64,000 nucleotides of DNA, taken from assembly GCF_900215205.1 (NCBI RefSeq), contig NZ_OBDY01000034.1:1-64000 (forward strand). Reading direction: 5' to 3'. Positions 1-7,692 of this stretch are shown here, piece by piece (position 1 is the stretch's first letter; each line of letters starts with the position of its first letter). This DNA is from Paractinoplanes atraurantiacus (GTDB taxonomy: Bacteria; Actinomycetota; Actinomycetes; Mycobacteriales; Micromonosporaceae). Both the position numbers and the translations under genes were made by a program. Under the pieces are notes generated by a model. The model was not told the DNA's origin, ran no database searches, and was given only the letters and a program-made list of their open reading frames with translations.

Positions 1-95
1 GCTCTGCTCGCGCCCGCCCCGCTCTGCTCGCGCCCGCCCCGCTCTGCTCGCGCCCGCCCCGCTCTGCTCGCGCCCGCCCCGCTCTGCTCGCGCCC
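1..95. repeat. 20-bp tandem repeat (minisatellite) at left edge
   Basis: Four exact head-to-tail copies of a 20-bp unit beginning GCTCTGCTCG fill positions 1-80, and a 15-base partial fifth copy ends at 95. The array is cut by the window start, so its true length is unknown. Because 20 is not a multiple of 3, translation through it would cycle with a 20-residue period in any frame. It is not CRISPR-like, since there are no spacers. Confidence 0.95.
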
Positions 96-163
96 TACGC
101 TCCGTCTCTTTGGTCATTCGCCGCAAGCTGATCGCCGTCCTCGCCAGCCGTACCCTGCCCTAG
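2..163 (+). CDS. possible 3' end of an ORF running in from the left
   Basis: Reading frame 2 is open from the window edge through the 20-bp repeats to a TAG at 161-163. Its last residues read RRKLIAVLASRTLP, which looks like an ordinary protein C-terminus. The repeat itself translates to a low-complexity Ala/Pro/Arg stretch, and other frames are also open there. I cannot identify a family, and this may be a chance open frame. Confidence 0.2.
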   Translation, partial: LCSRPPRSARARPALLAPAPLCSRPPRSARALRSVSLVIRRKLIAVLASRTLP

Positions 164-355
164 AGACCCAACCCCAGGGACCTAGCCTCCTAGGATGCTT
201 TAGAGGCGGTGCGGGCGGTCGCGGACGGAACACAGGCGAGCGGCGACACAAAACTCCGGGCGGTCAGTAGCCCTGACCGGTGCTCGTCGGCTGCGCTCTA
301 AACTCCGATGCGGGCTGGTCAGCGAGTGGTGACCGCTGCCCTTCAAGGTGGACCG
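164..355. other. non-coding stretch before the first secreted gene
   Basis: No convincing gene is seen here. A short inverted repeat (CCTAG, 4-base loop, CTAGG) lies near 181-194. The region presumably carries the promoter of the secreted protein that starts at 356, but I cannot point to clear -35/-10 boxes. Confidence 0.4.
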
Positions 356-955
356 ATGCGACGAACATTCCTAGCGGCCGCGCTGGCCGCACCTTTCCTG
401 GTCGGCGTGGCTTCTCCGGCGGCCGCGAGCGGTACTGGATCTCTGGCCCTTCCTGGGGCCGCGACTTCAGCCCGATCCGTAGCACTCTCCAGCGCGCCGA
501 TGGCTGTGCCTGGGGCCGTCGCGGGTGCCGGGTGGGTGCCTGCGCCGACGCCGCCGTTTTCGCAGGTGGCTGGGCTTACCTGTGACTTTGCGTTTCGGGC
601 TGAGCCGGTCGTGGACGAGGTGGTGACCAAGGTTCTGCGGCGCTATCCGGACGGGACCGTCCAGTGGGACGCCTACAAGGGTGCGCTTGTCGTGCGGGTC
701 ACCAACAGTGAGAACGGGCGGTCGTACGACGCTGATGTGAGTGGCAGTGCTGTTGTCGAGCATGCCGTCGACGGTGACGAGACGTGGAATGTGGTCGGGC
801 CCGTGCTGCTCGGTGTTCGTGACGGGGGCGGGAACATTCCTCGAGGGCTGTGGGTGATCGACGGGGTGTACCGGCTCGCCATCTCGGCTGACGGCTATCG
901 CACTGTCACCATGGTGCACGGCCGCCGGTACAACGTTTGTGACCGACTGTCTTAA
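356..955 (+). CDS. secreted hypothetical protein
   Basis: This 199-residue protein has a clear N-terminal signal peptide: MRRT, then a hydrophobic Ala/Leu/Val core, then an SPAAASG cleavage region at about residues 20-25. I chose ATG 356 over the upstream in-frame 308 start because AAGGTGG sits 4-6 bases ahead of it and the signal peptide begins directly. The mature part has a low-complexity Ala/Ser/Pro/Val linker (about 30-70). A soluble domain with two cysteines follows; one, in LTCDF, sits near its start and the other, in YNVCD, near the C-terminus, so a disulfide is possible. I do not recognise the family. Confidence 0.75.
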   Translation: MRRTFLAAALAAPFLVGVASPAAASGTGSLALPGAATSARSVALSSAPMAVPGAVAGAGWVPAPTPPFSQVAGLTCDFAFRAEPVVDEVVTKVLRRYPDGTVQWDAYKGALVVRVTNSENGRSYDADVSGSAVVEHAVDGDETWNVVGPVLLGVRDGGGNIPRGLWVIDGVYRLAISADGYRTVTMVHGRRYNVCDRLS

Positions 956-1032
956 TCGGACGTCCGGGCTGGATTTGTTGGCATCCACGTACTTCAATGG
1001 TCGGTGTCCGGCAGCCGAGCGTGGGAGCGAGC

Positions 1033-1848
1033 ATGACCGAGCCGTACGGGTGGGTGCCGGAGGGCGTGGACATCACCGTGCCGGACGCGTCGCGGGTCTA
1101 CGACTACACGCTCGGCGGGGTGCACAACTTCGCGGTCGACCGGGAGTTCTGGCGGCGGGTGGAGACGATGTTCCCCGAGGCCCGCCTGGTGGCGCGGGCC
1201 AACCGGGCGTTCCTCGGGCGGGCCGTGCGGTGGCTGAGCGCGCGGGGTGTGCGGCAGTTCCTCGACATCGGGTCGGGCATCCCGACGCTGGGCAATGTGC
1301 ACGAGGTGGCGCAGGAGGCCGACCCCGAGGCCCGGGTGATGTACGTCGACATCGACCCCATCGCCGTGCAGCAGAGCCGGGGTCTGCTCGCCGGGAACCC
1401 GTACGCCAAGGTCATCGAAGCCGACCTGCGCAAGCCGGACGGCATCCTGTACCACCCGGAGGTTCTCGACCTTTTCGACTTCTCCGAGCCGGTCGCCGTG
1501 CTCACCGTGGCCGTCCTGCATTTCGTGCCGGGCGAGGACGACCCGGCCGGCATTCTCCGGCGGCTCGGTGAGCCGCTCGTCTCCGGCAGCTATCTGGTCG
1601 TCTCCCATCTCGGGCCGGAGGTGACGCCGGAGGGCCGCGAGGCCCAGGAGCGGGCCCGCAAGCTGTACGAGAAGACGCCCACCCCGGTGGTGATCCGCAC
1701 CAGGGAGGAGATCGCCGGGCTGATCGGGGGCGACTTCGAGATCGTCGAGCCGGGCGTGGTCAGTGCGACCGAGTGGCACGCCGACCCGGACGAGTCCGGC
1801 GATCCGCCGCAGCACACCGCGCTCGTCGCGCTCGCCCGGAAGAGATGA
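1033..1848 (+). CDS. DUF574-type SAM-dependent methyltransferase
   Basis: This 271-residue protein resembles the actinobacterial DUF574 (Methyltransf_19) family. Visible marks are the N-terminal SRVYDYTLGGVHNFAVDR segment typical of that family, motif I FLDIGSGIPT (about residue 77), and the motif II acidic segment VMYVDIDP (about 100). The substrate of the family is not firmly known. ATG 1033 is preferred over the 997 in-frame start because GGGAG precedes it and family members begin close to MTEP. Its stop overlaps the start of the next gene as ATGA, so the two are probably translationally coupled. Confidence 0.85.
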   Translation: MTEPYGWVPEGVDITVPDASRVYDYTLGGVHNFAVDREFWRRVETMFPEARLVARANRAFLGRAVRWLSARGVRQFLDIGSGIPTLGNVHEVAQEADPEARVMYVDIDPIAVQQSRGLLAGNPYAKVIEADLRKPDGILYHPEVLDLFDFSEPVAVLTVAVLHFVPGEDDPAGILRRLGEPLVSGSYLVVSHLGPEVTPEGREAQERARKLYEKTPTPVVIRTREEIAGLIGGDFEIVEPGVVSATEWHADPDESGDPPQHTALVALARKR

Positions 1849-3521
1849 GCATGGAGGATCCCCTGGCGGGGATCACCGACGATTGGTTGCGCGGGGTCGT
1901 CGCCGCCGGCTTCGTTCCCGGCGTACGCTCCCGGGTCCGCGCCGCCCTGCGCGACCTGCTGGAGGAGTTCGTCGCGGCCGTGCGGGCGGAACCCTTCGAC
2001 CCGGCGCGCGGCGCCCGTATCGGGGCCGAGCTGGTCGATTTGCGGATGTCGGCGCCGCCGGTGCTGGGCACGACCGTCGCCTTGTTCGCCGGCCGCCTGC
2101 CGGCCGCGATCGCCGGGGCGGACGGAGAGCAGGGGCGGGCGCGGACCCTCGGGCCGGGCGGCGAGCAGGGGCGGGCGCGGAGCCTCGGGGCGGACGGCGA
2201 GCAGGCACGGGCGCGGGTCCTGGCGTTGCTCGAGACGCTGACCACCGGGTTCGTCGCGGCGCAGCGGGACGCCGCGCTGCGGGCGGCGGAGCAGATGAAC
2301 CGCGCCGAGAAGATCCACTGGCGTGGGGTGCAGCTCGACCTGCAGCAGCGGTTGCAGCGGGCGCTGCTGCACCGGCCCGATACGGGCCTGCCCAACGAAC
2401 AACATCTCCGTAAACACCTGGCCGAGACCATCGCCGTGCGGTCGGGCGAGCGGCTGGGACTCTGCCTGATCAGCCTGGACCGCTACGACGAGGTGACGGA
2501 CACCCTCGGGCCCGAGAACGGGGTTCGGCTGCTGGCCGAGGTGGCCCGGCGGCTGCGGCCGCTCGGCTTCCTGGCCCACCTGGCCGACGACCGGTTCGCG
2601 ATCCTGCTCGCCGGCACGAGCGGGGTGGACGATGTCGTCAAGGTCGCCGACCGCGCGATCAGGCTTCTCGCCCAGGACGCGGCGGTGACGGTGGGGGTGG
2701 TGGAGCGGGCGGCCGCCGGCACCGACCCGGACACCTGGCTGCACGACGCCCGGCTCGCGCTGCGCTGGGCCGGCCACGACGAGCGTGGTCGCGGGGTGGG
2801 TGTCTTCGAGGTGGGCCGGGCCGAGGAGGACCGGCGGCGGCATCGGCTGGCCGCGGCGCTTCCGGCGGCGCTGGCGGCGGGGGAGTTCACGCTGCAGTAT
2901 CAGCCGTTGGTGCGGCTGGCCGACGGGGCGGTGATCGGGGTCGAGGCGCTGGCGCGGTGGCGTCGGCTCGAGCCGCGCCAGTTCATCGCGATGGCGGAGC
3001 GTACGGGTGTCATCCACGAGCTCGGCCGGAGTCTGCTCGAGCAGGCCGGCCGGGCCGGCGCCGCCCGGGCCGATCTGCGCATGAGTGTCAACGTGTCGCC
3101 GGTTCAGCTGGCCGCGCCCGGGTTGGTCGCCGCCGTCGCCGGCATCCTGCACCGCACGGGTATGCCGGCCGAGCGCCTGCAACTGGAGATCACCGAGACG
3201 GCCGCGGTCATCGAGCATCGAGCGGTCCTGGACCGGCTCGCCGCCCTCGGGCTGCGGCTGGCGCTGGACGATTTCGGCACCGGCTACTCCAGCCTGGCCG
3301 AGCTCGCCTCGCTGCCGTTCGCCGAGGTGAAGCTGGCCGCCGAGTTCCTCACCGCGCACGGGGAAGTGCTGCGGCATGTCGTGGGGCTTTGCCATGCGCT
3401 CGGGGTGACGGTGACCGCCGAGGGCATCGAGAGCGGCGAGCAGGCGCGGGCGCTGCGTGAAGCCGGCTGTGACCACGGGCAGGGGTATCTGTTCGGGCGG
3501 CCGCGGGCGGGGCTTCCCTGA
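1845..3521 (+). CDS. GGDEF-like/EAL domain protein
   Basis: This 558-residue protein begins with a helical region (about 1-180) I do not recognise. A degenerate GGDEF domain follows (about 185-330), where the signature position reads ADDRF, so cyclase activity is unlikely. The EAL domain (about 340-558) has the EALARW motif (E367), NVSPVQL, EITETA, DDFGTGYSSL (D475-D476), TAEGIES and GCDHGQGYLFGRP. The usual K-I-D after the DDFGTG loop is KLA, which replaces the acidic residue. Family role: c-di-GMP hydrolysis or binding. It overlaps the methyltransferase by ATGA. The N-terminal part contains three 12-residue repeats. Confidence 0.85.
   Translation: MSMEDPLAGITDDWLRGVVAAGFVPGVRSRVRAALRDLLEEFVAAVRAEPFDPARGARIGAELVDLRMSAPPVLGTTVALFAGRLPAAIAGADGEQGRARTLGPGGEQGRARSLGADGEQARARVLALLETLTTGFVAAQRDAALRAAEQMNRAEKIHWRGVQLDLQQRLQRALLHRPDTGLPNEQHLRKHLAETIAVRSGERLGLCLISLDRYDEVTDTLGPENGVRLLAEVARRLRPLGFLAHLADDRFAILLAGTSGVDDVVKVADRAIRLLAQDAAVTVGVVERAAAGTDPDTWLHDARLALRWAGHDERGRGVGVFEVGRAEEDRRRHRLAAALPAALAAGEFTLQYQPLVRLADGAVIGVEALARWRRLEPRQFIAMAERTGVIHELGRSLLEQAGRAGAARADLRMSVNVSPVQLAAPGLVAAVAGILHRTGMPAERLQLEITETAAVIEHRAVLDRLAALGLRLALDDFGTGYSSLAELASLPFAEVKLAAEFLTAHGEVLRHVVGLCHALGVTVTAEGIESGEQARALREAGCDHGQGYLFGRPRAGLP
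2115..2222 (+). repeat. three 36-bp repeats inside the EAL gene
   Basis: Three consecutive 36-bp units encode the 12-residue pattern G-x-x-G-E-Q-[GA]-R-A-R-x-L. They lie in the N-terminal helical region of the EAL protein. The phase is a multiple of three, so copy number can change without breaking the frame. Confidence 0.85.
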
Positions 3522-3650
3522 GGGCTGTCCGCCATCCGACATCGGGGGCGTTCGGCGGTTTCGGCGGCGGATCGGGAATATGTTTGATCGGCAATCCCGG
3601 GAAGAAACAAGCCGCGGCGAAACCTGTCCTTTCAAAGATCGGGAAACGCC

Positions 3651-4115
3651 ATGAAAACTCATTCCATTCTGCGCCGTCTCGCCGTGGTGGTCTCGGCCGC
3701 CGTCCTCGTGATCGCGCCGACCACGGCCGCTCAGGCCGCGACCATCACGTACCGCAGCGAGCTCAACCACAAATGCCTGGAACTGTACAACTTCAACAAC
3801 GCGAACGGCGCCGACGTCGTCACCTGGGACTGCTGGGGTGGCGCGAATCAGGGCTGGTATTGGGACGGCCAATACATTCGCAACGCGATGAACAACAAAT
3901 GCCTGGAGATCTACGGCTTCAACGGCAGCAACGGCGCCAAGGTCGTGCTGTGGGACTGCTGGGGCGGCGCCAACCAGAAGTGGTACCGCGACGGCAAGCA
4001 GATCCGCAGCGTGATGAACCACAAGTGCCTGGAGATCTACGCGTTCAACGCCAACAACGGCGCGAAGATCGTGACGTGGGACTGCTGGGGCGGCGCGAAT
4101 CAGCAGTGGTATTAG
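3651..4115 (+). CDS. secreted stand-alone ricin B-type lectin
   Basis: This 154-residue protein has a Sec signal peptide (MKTH..., hydrophobic core, AQA cleavage site near residue 29). It is followed only by a beta-trefoil lectin domain of three nearly identical repeats. Each repeat carries KCLE(I/L)Y near its start and WDCWGGANQ-x-WY at its end, a QxW-type signature. The gene ends exactly at the third WY. Such domains bind galactose- or xylan-type carbohydrates and are usually attached to secreted hydrolases; here no catalytic domain is present. The ligand cannot be told from sequence. A strong terminator follows. Confidence 0.9.
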   Translation: MKTHSILRRLAVVVSAAVLVIAPTTAAQAATITYRSELNHKCLELYNFNNANGADVVTWDCWGGANQGWYWDGQYIRNAMNNKCLEIYGFNGSNGAKVVLWDCWGGANQKWYRDGKQIRSVMNHKCLEIYAFNANNGAKIVTWDCWGGANQQWY

Positions 4116-4124
4116 CACCATGCG

Positions 4125-4157
4125 GCCAGGGAGACGGCCCGGCACCGTCTCCCTGGC
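4125..4157 (+). terminator. intrinsic-type hairpin after the lectin gene
   Basis: GCCAGGGAGACGG at 4125-4137 pairs perfectly with CCGTCTCCCTGGC at 4145-4157 (13-bp stem, 7-base loop), starting 10 bases after the lectin stop. There is no U-tract, as is common in high-GC actinobacteria. Confidence 0.8.
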
Positions 4158-4187
4158 GCCGGGCCGCGTTCGCTCACGATCGATACG

Positions 4188-5027
4188 GTGGGGCGCGTGG
4201 TGCGACGTGCGGTGGTTCTGCTGGTTCTGGTGGCGGCTCTGACCGGGTGTCAGAGCGACGAGGACAAGGAGGCGGCCGTACGGGCCGAAATCTTCGCGGC
4301 GATGAAGTCGGTGCCCGGCGTGCAGCGCTCCGCGGTGGAGACCCATGCCGGTGACGACGGTGTCGAGGTCGACGCCGAGGTCACGGTGACGCCGGCCGGG
4401 CAGGTCGCCGAGACCGTCAAGCGGGTGCGGGCGGTGCTGGTGGAACCGGCTGACGTGCACGGGGTGTCGCTCAGGCTCTTCGTCAAACGAGGGCCGGGCG
4501 AGCACGATGGCCGCTGGTATTACGGGACCGCCGCCTCCGGCGACTTCGACAAGCAGGCCGACCTGTGGGGCCGGGCCATCGAGAGCGGCGACTACCGGCG
4601 GGTGGGGGTGCTCTTGCAGTCCACCACGCGGTTCCAGATCTTCACGCAGGGCTGGACGGGGGACGCGACGAGCCGTCCGAGCGCTGCCGACTCGTACCGC
4701 AAATTGGTGGAACTGACCGCAAGCGCCGGTCTCAGCGTGACCGAAGTCAATGTGATCGCCGAGCCCACGGAGCAGGCCCGGGTGGAGAGCGACGGCACCG
4801 AGGCGGTGCCCGAGCCGCTGCTCGTCGCGGCGGAGAAGCTCGGCCCGGAGTCGTGGGTGCTGCGACGGCGGACGGCCCCGCACCTTCAGGTCCGCCTCTA
4901 CCGAAAGCTGACCACGCGGGACCGGGACAAGGTCATCGGCACTCTCGGTGAGGCTGGGCTGCTAACAGCGGATCTTGAGGTGTACGAGGGGACGGGCACC
5001 TCGAAGCGTCTGTGGCCGACCGCCTGA
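4188..5027 (+). CDS. predicted lipoprotein, unknown function
   Basis: The protein is 279 residues with a GTG start. The N-terminus has an arginine-rich start, a hydrophobic core and the lipobox LTGC (Cys21), so it is probably a membrane-anchored lipoprotein facing outside. The rest is soluble, acidic and Val/Thr/Glu-rich, with no catalytic motif I recognise. It converges on and overlaps the HupE-like gene by 95 bp at its 3' end, an unusually long antisense overlap. Confidence 0.75.
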   Translation: MGRVVRRAVVLLVLVAALTGCQSDEDKEAAVRAEIFAAMKSVPGVQRSAVETHAGDDGVEVDAEVTVTPAGQVAETVKRVRAVLVEPADVHGVSLRLFVKRGPGEHDGRWYYGTAASGDFDKQADLWGRAIESGDYRRVGVLLQSTTRFQIFTQGWTGDATSRPSAADSYRKLVELTASAGLSVTEVNVIAEPTEQARVESDGTEAVPEPLLVAAEKLGPESWVLRRRTAPHLQVRLYRKLTTRDRDKVIGTLGEAGLLTADLEVYEGTGTSKRLWPTA

Positions 5028-5589
5028 GGCGGGCCTCGAGCGCGGCCGTGCGGCGGCGGTCGATCAAGGCGTGGAGGCCGGCGGCGTCGGCCAGGACGGC
5101 GAGGACGATGAGCAGCGCCGTCGTGTGCGAGCCGCCTCCGGTGACGACTCCGGAAAGGTCGATCAGCGCGCCGGCCGCCGCGAGCGTGGCGCCGGCGATG
5201 CGGGCCGCCGACGCCACGGGTAGCCGGGACACCACGATCAGCGTCGGCAGGGCCAGCGCGACGACGATCAGCAGCAGCGCTTCGGCCCGCGGTAGGGACG
5301 AGGGCGCCAGCGCGAGCCCATGCCCCAGCCCGAAGACACCGGCGACCAGGGGCTCCCGCCCTCCGAAGATCGGCCGGACCGCGTGCGCCACTCCGGCCAG
5401 GATGCCGATCGCGATGATCACGTCGACCACCCGGGCGGGCGGGTGGACGGGCGAGAAAGCGCCGACGGCCAGGGCCGCCGCGAATACGAGGGTGATCCGC
5501 CCGATCCGTCTCACGGCCGTGCGGCCGCCCCCGGCGAACAACGGCGCCGGCAGCATCAGGACGAGGACGAACAGCAGATGTGCAATCAT
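4933..5589 (-). CDS. HupE/UreJ-like membrane protein
   Basis: This protein of about 218 residues has roughly six hydrophobic segments separated by short loops. The segment GVFGLGHGLALA matches the conserved F-G-L-x-H-G-x-x-x-A stretch of HupE/UreJ_2-type membrane proteins, a family associated with nickel/cobalt handling. The metal ligands of the classic family are only partly recognisable, so transport is inference. I chose ATG 5589 because it begins at the first membrane segment. An in-frame start at 5652 would add a charged N-terminus. The C-terminal 40 residues are arginine- and proline-rich and overlap the opposing lipoprotein gene. Confidence 0.6.
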   Translation of the reverse strand: MIAHLLFVLVLMLPAPLFAGGGRTAVRRIGRITLVFAAALAVGAFSPVHPPARVVDVIIAIGILAGVAHAVRPIFGGREPLVAGVFGLGHGLALAPSSLPRAEALLLIVVALALPTLIVVSRLPVASAARIAGATLAAAGALIDLSGVVTGGGSHTTALLIVLAVLADAAGLHALIDRRRTAALEARLRRSATDASRCPSPRTPQDPLLAAQPHRECR

Positions 5590-5753
5590 AGGAAAAGTTG
5601 AGCTCTCCGGGGTGCGAATTCTCCCCGGAATCATCAACAATGGGTGCGGCAAAAATCAAGCACTGTTTTTCATAGGTGCTCCACAGCTGTTTCCGACACA
5701 ATTTTGAAGAAAACCGGTTGCCGGGAAAAGGGCAGGCGAGCAGGCTGTCCGCC
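5590..5753. other. AT-richer intergenic region between divergent genes
   Basis: This stretch between the HupE-like gene and the acetyltransferase is visibly richer in A/T than its surroundings, with runs such as CAAAAATCAAG and CACAATTTTGAAG. It probably holds both promoters. No confident boxes are assigned. Confidence 0.4.
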
Positions 5754-6290
5754 ATGCTGCCACCTGAGACCATCGACGCCGGCGATCTCGTGCTCCGGCG
5801 CTGGGTGCCCGAGTTCGCCGACGAAGCCACCGAGGCCGTCCGCGAGTCGCTGCCCGAGCTCGCGCCGTTCATGCCGTGGGCGTCGGGCGCCTACGACCTC
5901 GAGGCCTCCCGCGACTTCATCAAGAGGTCGGCCGAGAAATGGGACACGGCCACCGAGTTCAACTACGCCATCTTCACCGCCGACGGCGACCTCGCGGGCT
6001 CGATCGGCCTGATGACCCGCCGCGGCCCGGGCCGGCTGGAGATCGGCTACTGGATGCGCACCCGCTTCGCCGGCCGCGGCCACATGACCACCGCGGTCCG
6101 CGCCGTCAGCGAGGTCGGCCTCGGCCTGCCCGGCATCGACCGGGTGGTCATCCTGCACGACGCGGCCAACGGCGCTTCCGGTGCCGTCGCCGCCAAGGCC
6201 GGCTTCACCGAGATCGAGCGGGTGGCCCGCGAGCCCGAGGCCCCGGGCGAGACCGGCCTCGACGTGGTCTGGGAGCGTAAGGAGCGCTAA
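5754..6290 (+). CDS. GNAT-family N-acetyltransferase (RimJ/RimL-like)
   Basis: This 178-residue protein resembles the RimJ/RimL branch. It has an N-terminal LVLRRWVPEFADE strand-helix, the SIGLMTRRGPGRLEIGYWM core, and the acetyl-CoA loop FAGRGHMTTAVRAV, a variant of the Q/R-x-x-G-x-G/A signature. The C-terminal NGASGAVAAKAGF segment is also typical. Relatives acetylate ribosomal-protein N-termini, antibiotics or small amines; the substrate is unknown here. ATG 5754 begins just before the domain, while the longer in-frame start at 5676 would add 26 residues without family similarity. Confidence 0.8.
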   Translation: MLPPETIDAGDLVLRRWVPEFADEATEAVRESLPELAPFMPWASGAYDLEASRDFIKRSAEKWDTATEFNYAIFTADGDLAGSIGLMTRRGPGRLEIGYWMRTRFAGRGHMTTAVRAVSEVGLGLPGIDRVVILHDAANGASGAVAAKAGFTEIERVAREPEAPGETGLDVVWERKER

Positions 6291-6315
6291 CCATATCATC
6301 CGTTACGATGCGGCG

Positions 6316-6566
6316 ATGAGCACTGGCGTCGTGGTGATCGCCAAGACTTTTCGCGACGCGTTCGCCGGGACCGGTCTCCGGAAGGCACTCGCGGCTACGA
6401 CGTCACCCTGGCCGGCGACTGCCACACCACCGAGGATGCCGAGCACGACGGCGTACGGATCCTGGCCGCGCAGATCATCGCGCACAACAATCTGTGGCTC
6501 TCCACCCTGCGCTACCCGGGGCAGGCGTTCTCGGTCGACAATCACGACGAGGTCGATCTCGGCTGA
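6316..6566 (+). pseudogene. isochorismatase-family hydrolase remnant (internal deletion and frameshift)
   Basis: Two fragments of one family lie in different frames. From ATG 6316 the frame reads VVVIAKTFRDAFAGTGL, which matches the K-x-x-x-D-A-F-x-G-T-x-L stretch of isochorismatase-like hydrolases. From 6393, two bases out of phase, GYDVTLAGDCHTTEDA and IIAHNN match the family's C-terminal stretch and end in TGA 6564-6566. The intervening part that should carry the catalytic cysteine (the G-x-x-T-E-x-C-V region) and the N-terminal domain are absent. I read this as a decayed gene with an internal deletion. Confidence 0.8.
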
Positions 6567-6630
6567 AAGCGGCTCAGCCGGACGGCGGAACGGCCGAAGG
6601 GGGCAATGAGCCCTACATCGGGAGGCCGGG

Positions 6631-7692
6631 ATGTTCAGGCGCTGCGCGGCGCTGATCGCCGCCGTTCTGCTCGCGGGTGTCTCCGGGTGTGCCGGTGACG
6701 ACATCGACGCCGTGGCGGCGCCGGACCCGGGGACCATCGGGATCGCGCTGCCGACCAAGGACAGCGCGCGCTGGATCGCCGACGGCGACAACATGGTCAA
6801 GCAGTTCGAGGCGCTCGGTTACAAGGCCGATCTGCAATACGCCGACAACGACGTCGGAACGCAGCAGGACCAGCTCGACGCGATGATCGCCGCGGGTGAC
6901 CGGGCGCTGGTCATCGGTTCGATCGACGGCACGCAGCTCAAGTCGCAGCTGCAGGACGCCCACGACAAGGGCATCCCGGTCATCTCGTACGACCGGTTGA
7001 TCCGCGAGTCGGCGAACGTCGACTACTACGCCAGCTTCGACAATTTCAAGGTCGGGGTGCTGCAGGGCCGTACGATCGCCAATCATTTGAATTTGGCCAA
7101 GGCGAAACGTCCGTACCGGATGGAGCTTTTCGCCGGCTCGGCCGACGACAACAACGCGCGGTTCTTCTTCAACGGCGCGATGAGCGTCCTGAACCCGTAC
7201 CTGAAGAACGGGACCTTGAAGGTGCCGAGCGGGCAGACCCAGTTCGCGAAGGTCACCACCCAGCAGTGGGACGGCAAGGTCGCCGCCGCCCGCATGGAGA
7301 AGCTGATCAAGGCGAATGACGCCACCCTCGACGCTGTGCTCTCGCCGTACGACGGGATTTCCCGCGGCATCATCGAGACGCTCCAGAAATACAAGAAGAA
7401 GGTGCCCGTGGTGACCGGGCAGGACGCCGAACTCGACTCGGTCAAGCTCATCAACCAGGGTGTGCAGACCGAGACGGTCTACAAGGACACCCGGGAACTG
7501 GCGAAGGTCACCGTGCAGATGACCGACAAGGTGCTCTCCGGCGAGACCCCCGACATCAACGACACCAAGACGTACGCCAATGGGGTGAAGGTCGTCCCGG
7601 CGTTTCTGCTCCAGCCGGTCAGCGTCGAGAAGGCCAACCTCAAGACGGTCCTCATCGACGGCGGCTACTACAAGGAATCGGACCTGGCGTGA
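6631..7692 (+). CDS. sugar-binding lipoprotein, ChvE/xylose-binding type
   Basis: This 353-residue protein has a lipobox GVSGC (Cys20) and the fold of periplasmic-binding-protein-like sugar receptors of the xylose/ChvE group. Visible marks are IGIALPTKDSARW after the lipid anchor, YADNDVGTQQDQLDAMI, IPVISYDRLI, SADDNNARFFFNGAM and VTGQDAELDSVKLI. Family members present pentoses or glucose/galactose to ABC transporters or chemoreceptors. There is no permease or ATPase next to it; instead its stop overlaps the GTG start of a methyl-accepting chemotaxis protein by GTGA. This suggests it is the receptor's ligand-binding partner. Confidence 0.85.
   Translation: MFRRCAALIAAVLLAGVSGCAGDDIDAVAAPDPGTIGIALPTKDSARWIADGDNMVKQFEALGYKADLQYADNDVGTQQDQLDAMIAAGDRALVIGSIDGTQLKSQLQDAHDKGIPVISYDRLIRESANVDYYASFDNFKVGVLQGRTIANHLNLAKAKRPYRMELFAGSADDNNARFFFNGAMSVLNPYLKNGTLKVPSGQTQFAKVTTQQWDGKVAAARMEKLIKANDATLDAVLSPYDGISRGIIETLQKYKKKVPVVTGQDAELDSVKLINQGVQTETVYKDTRELAKVTVQMTDKVLSGETPDINDTKTYANGVKVVPAFLLQPVSVEKANLKTVLIDGGYYKESDLA

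Noticed and set aside
1..95. CRISPR array
   Set aside because: Direct repeats are contiguous with no spacers and no cas genes.
1590..4883. 1097-residue minus-strand open frame opposite methyltransferase, EAL and lectin genes
   Set aside because: It has no domain and a composition typical of antisense reading. It crosses a terminator hairpin and gene boundaries.
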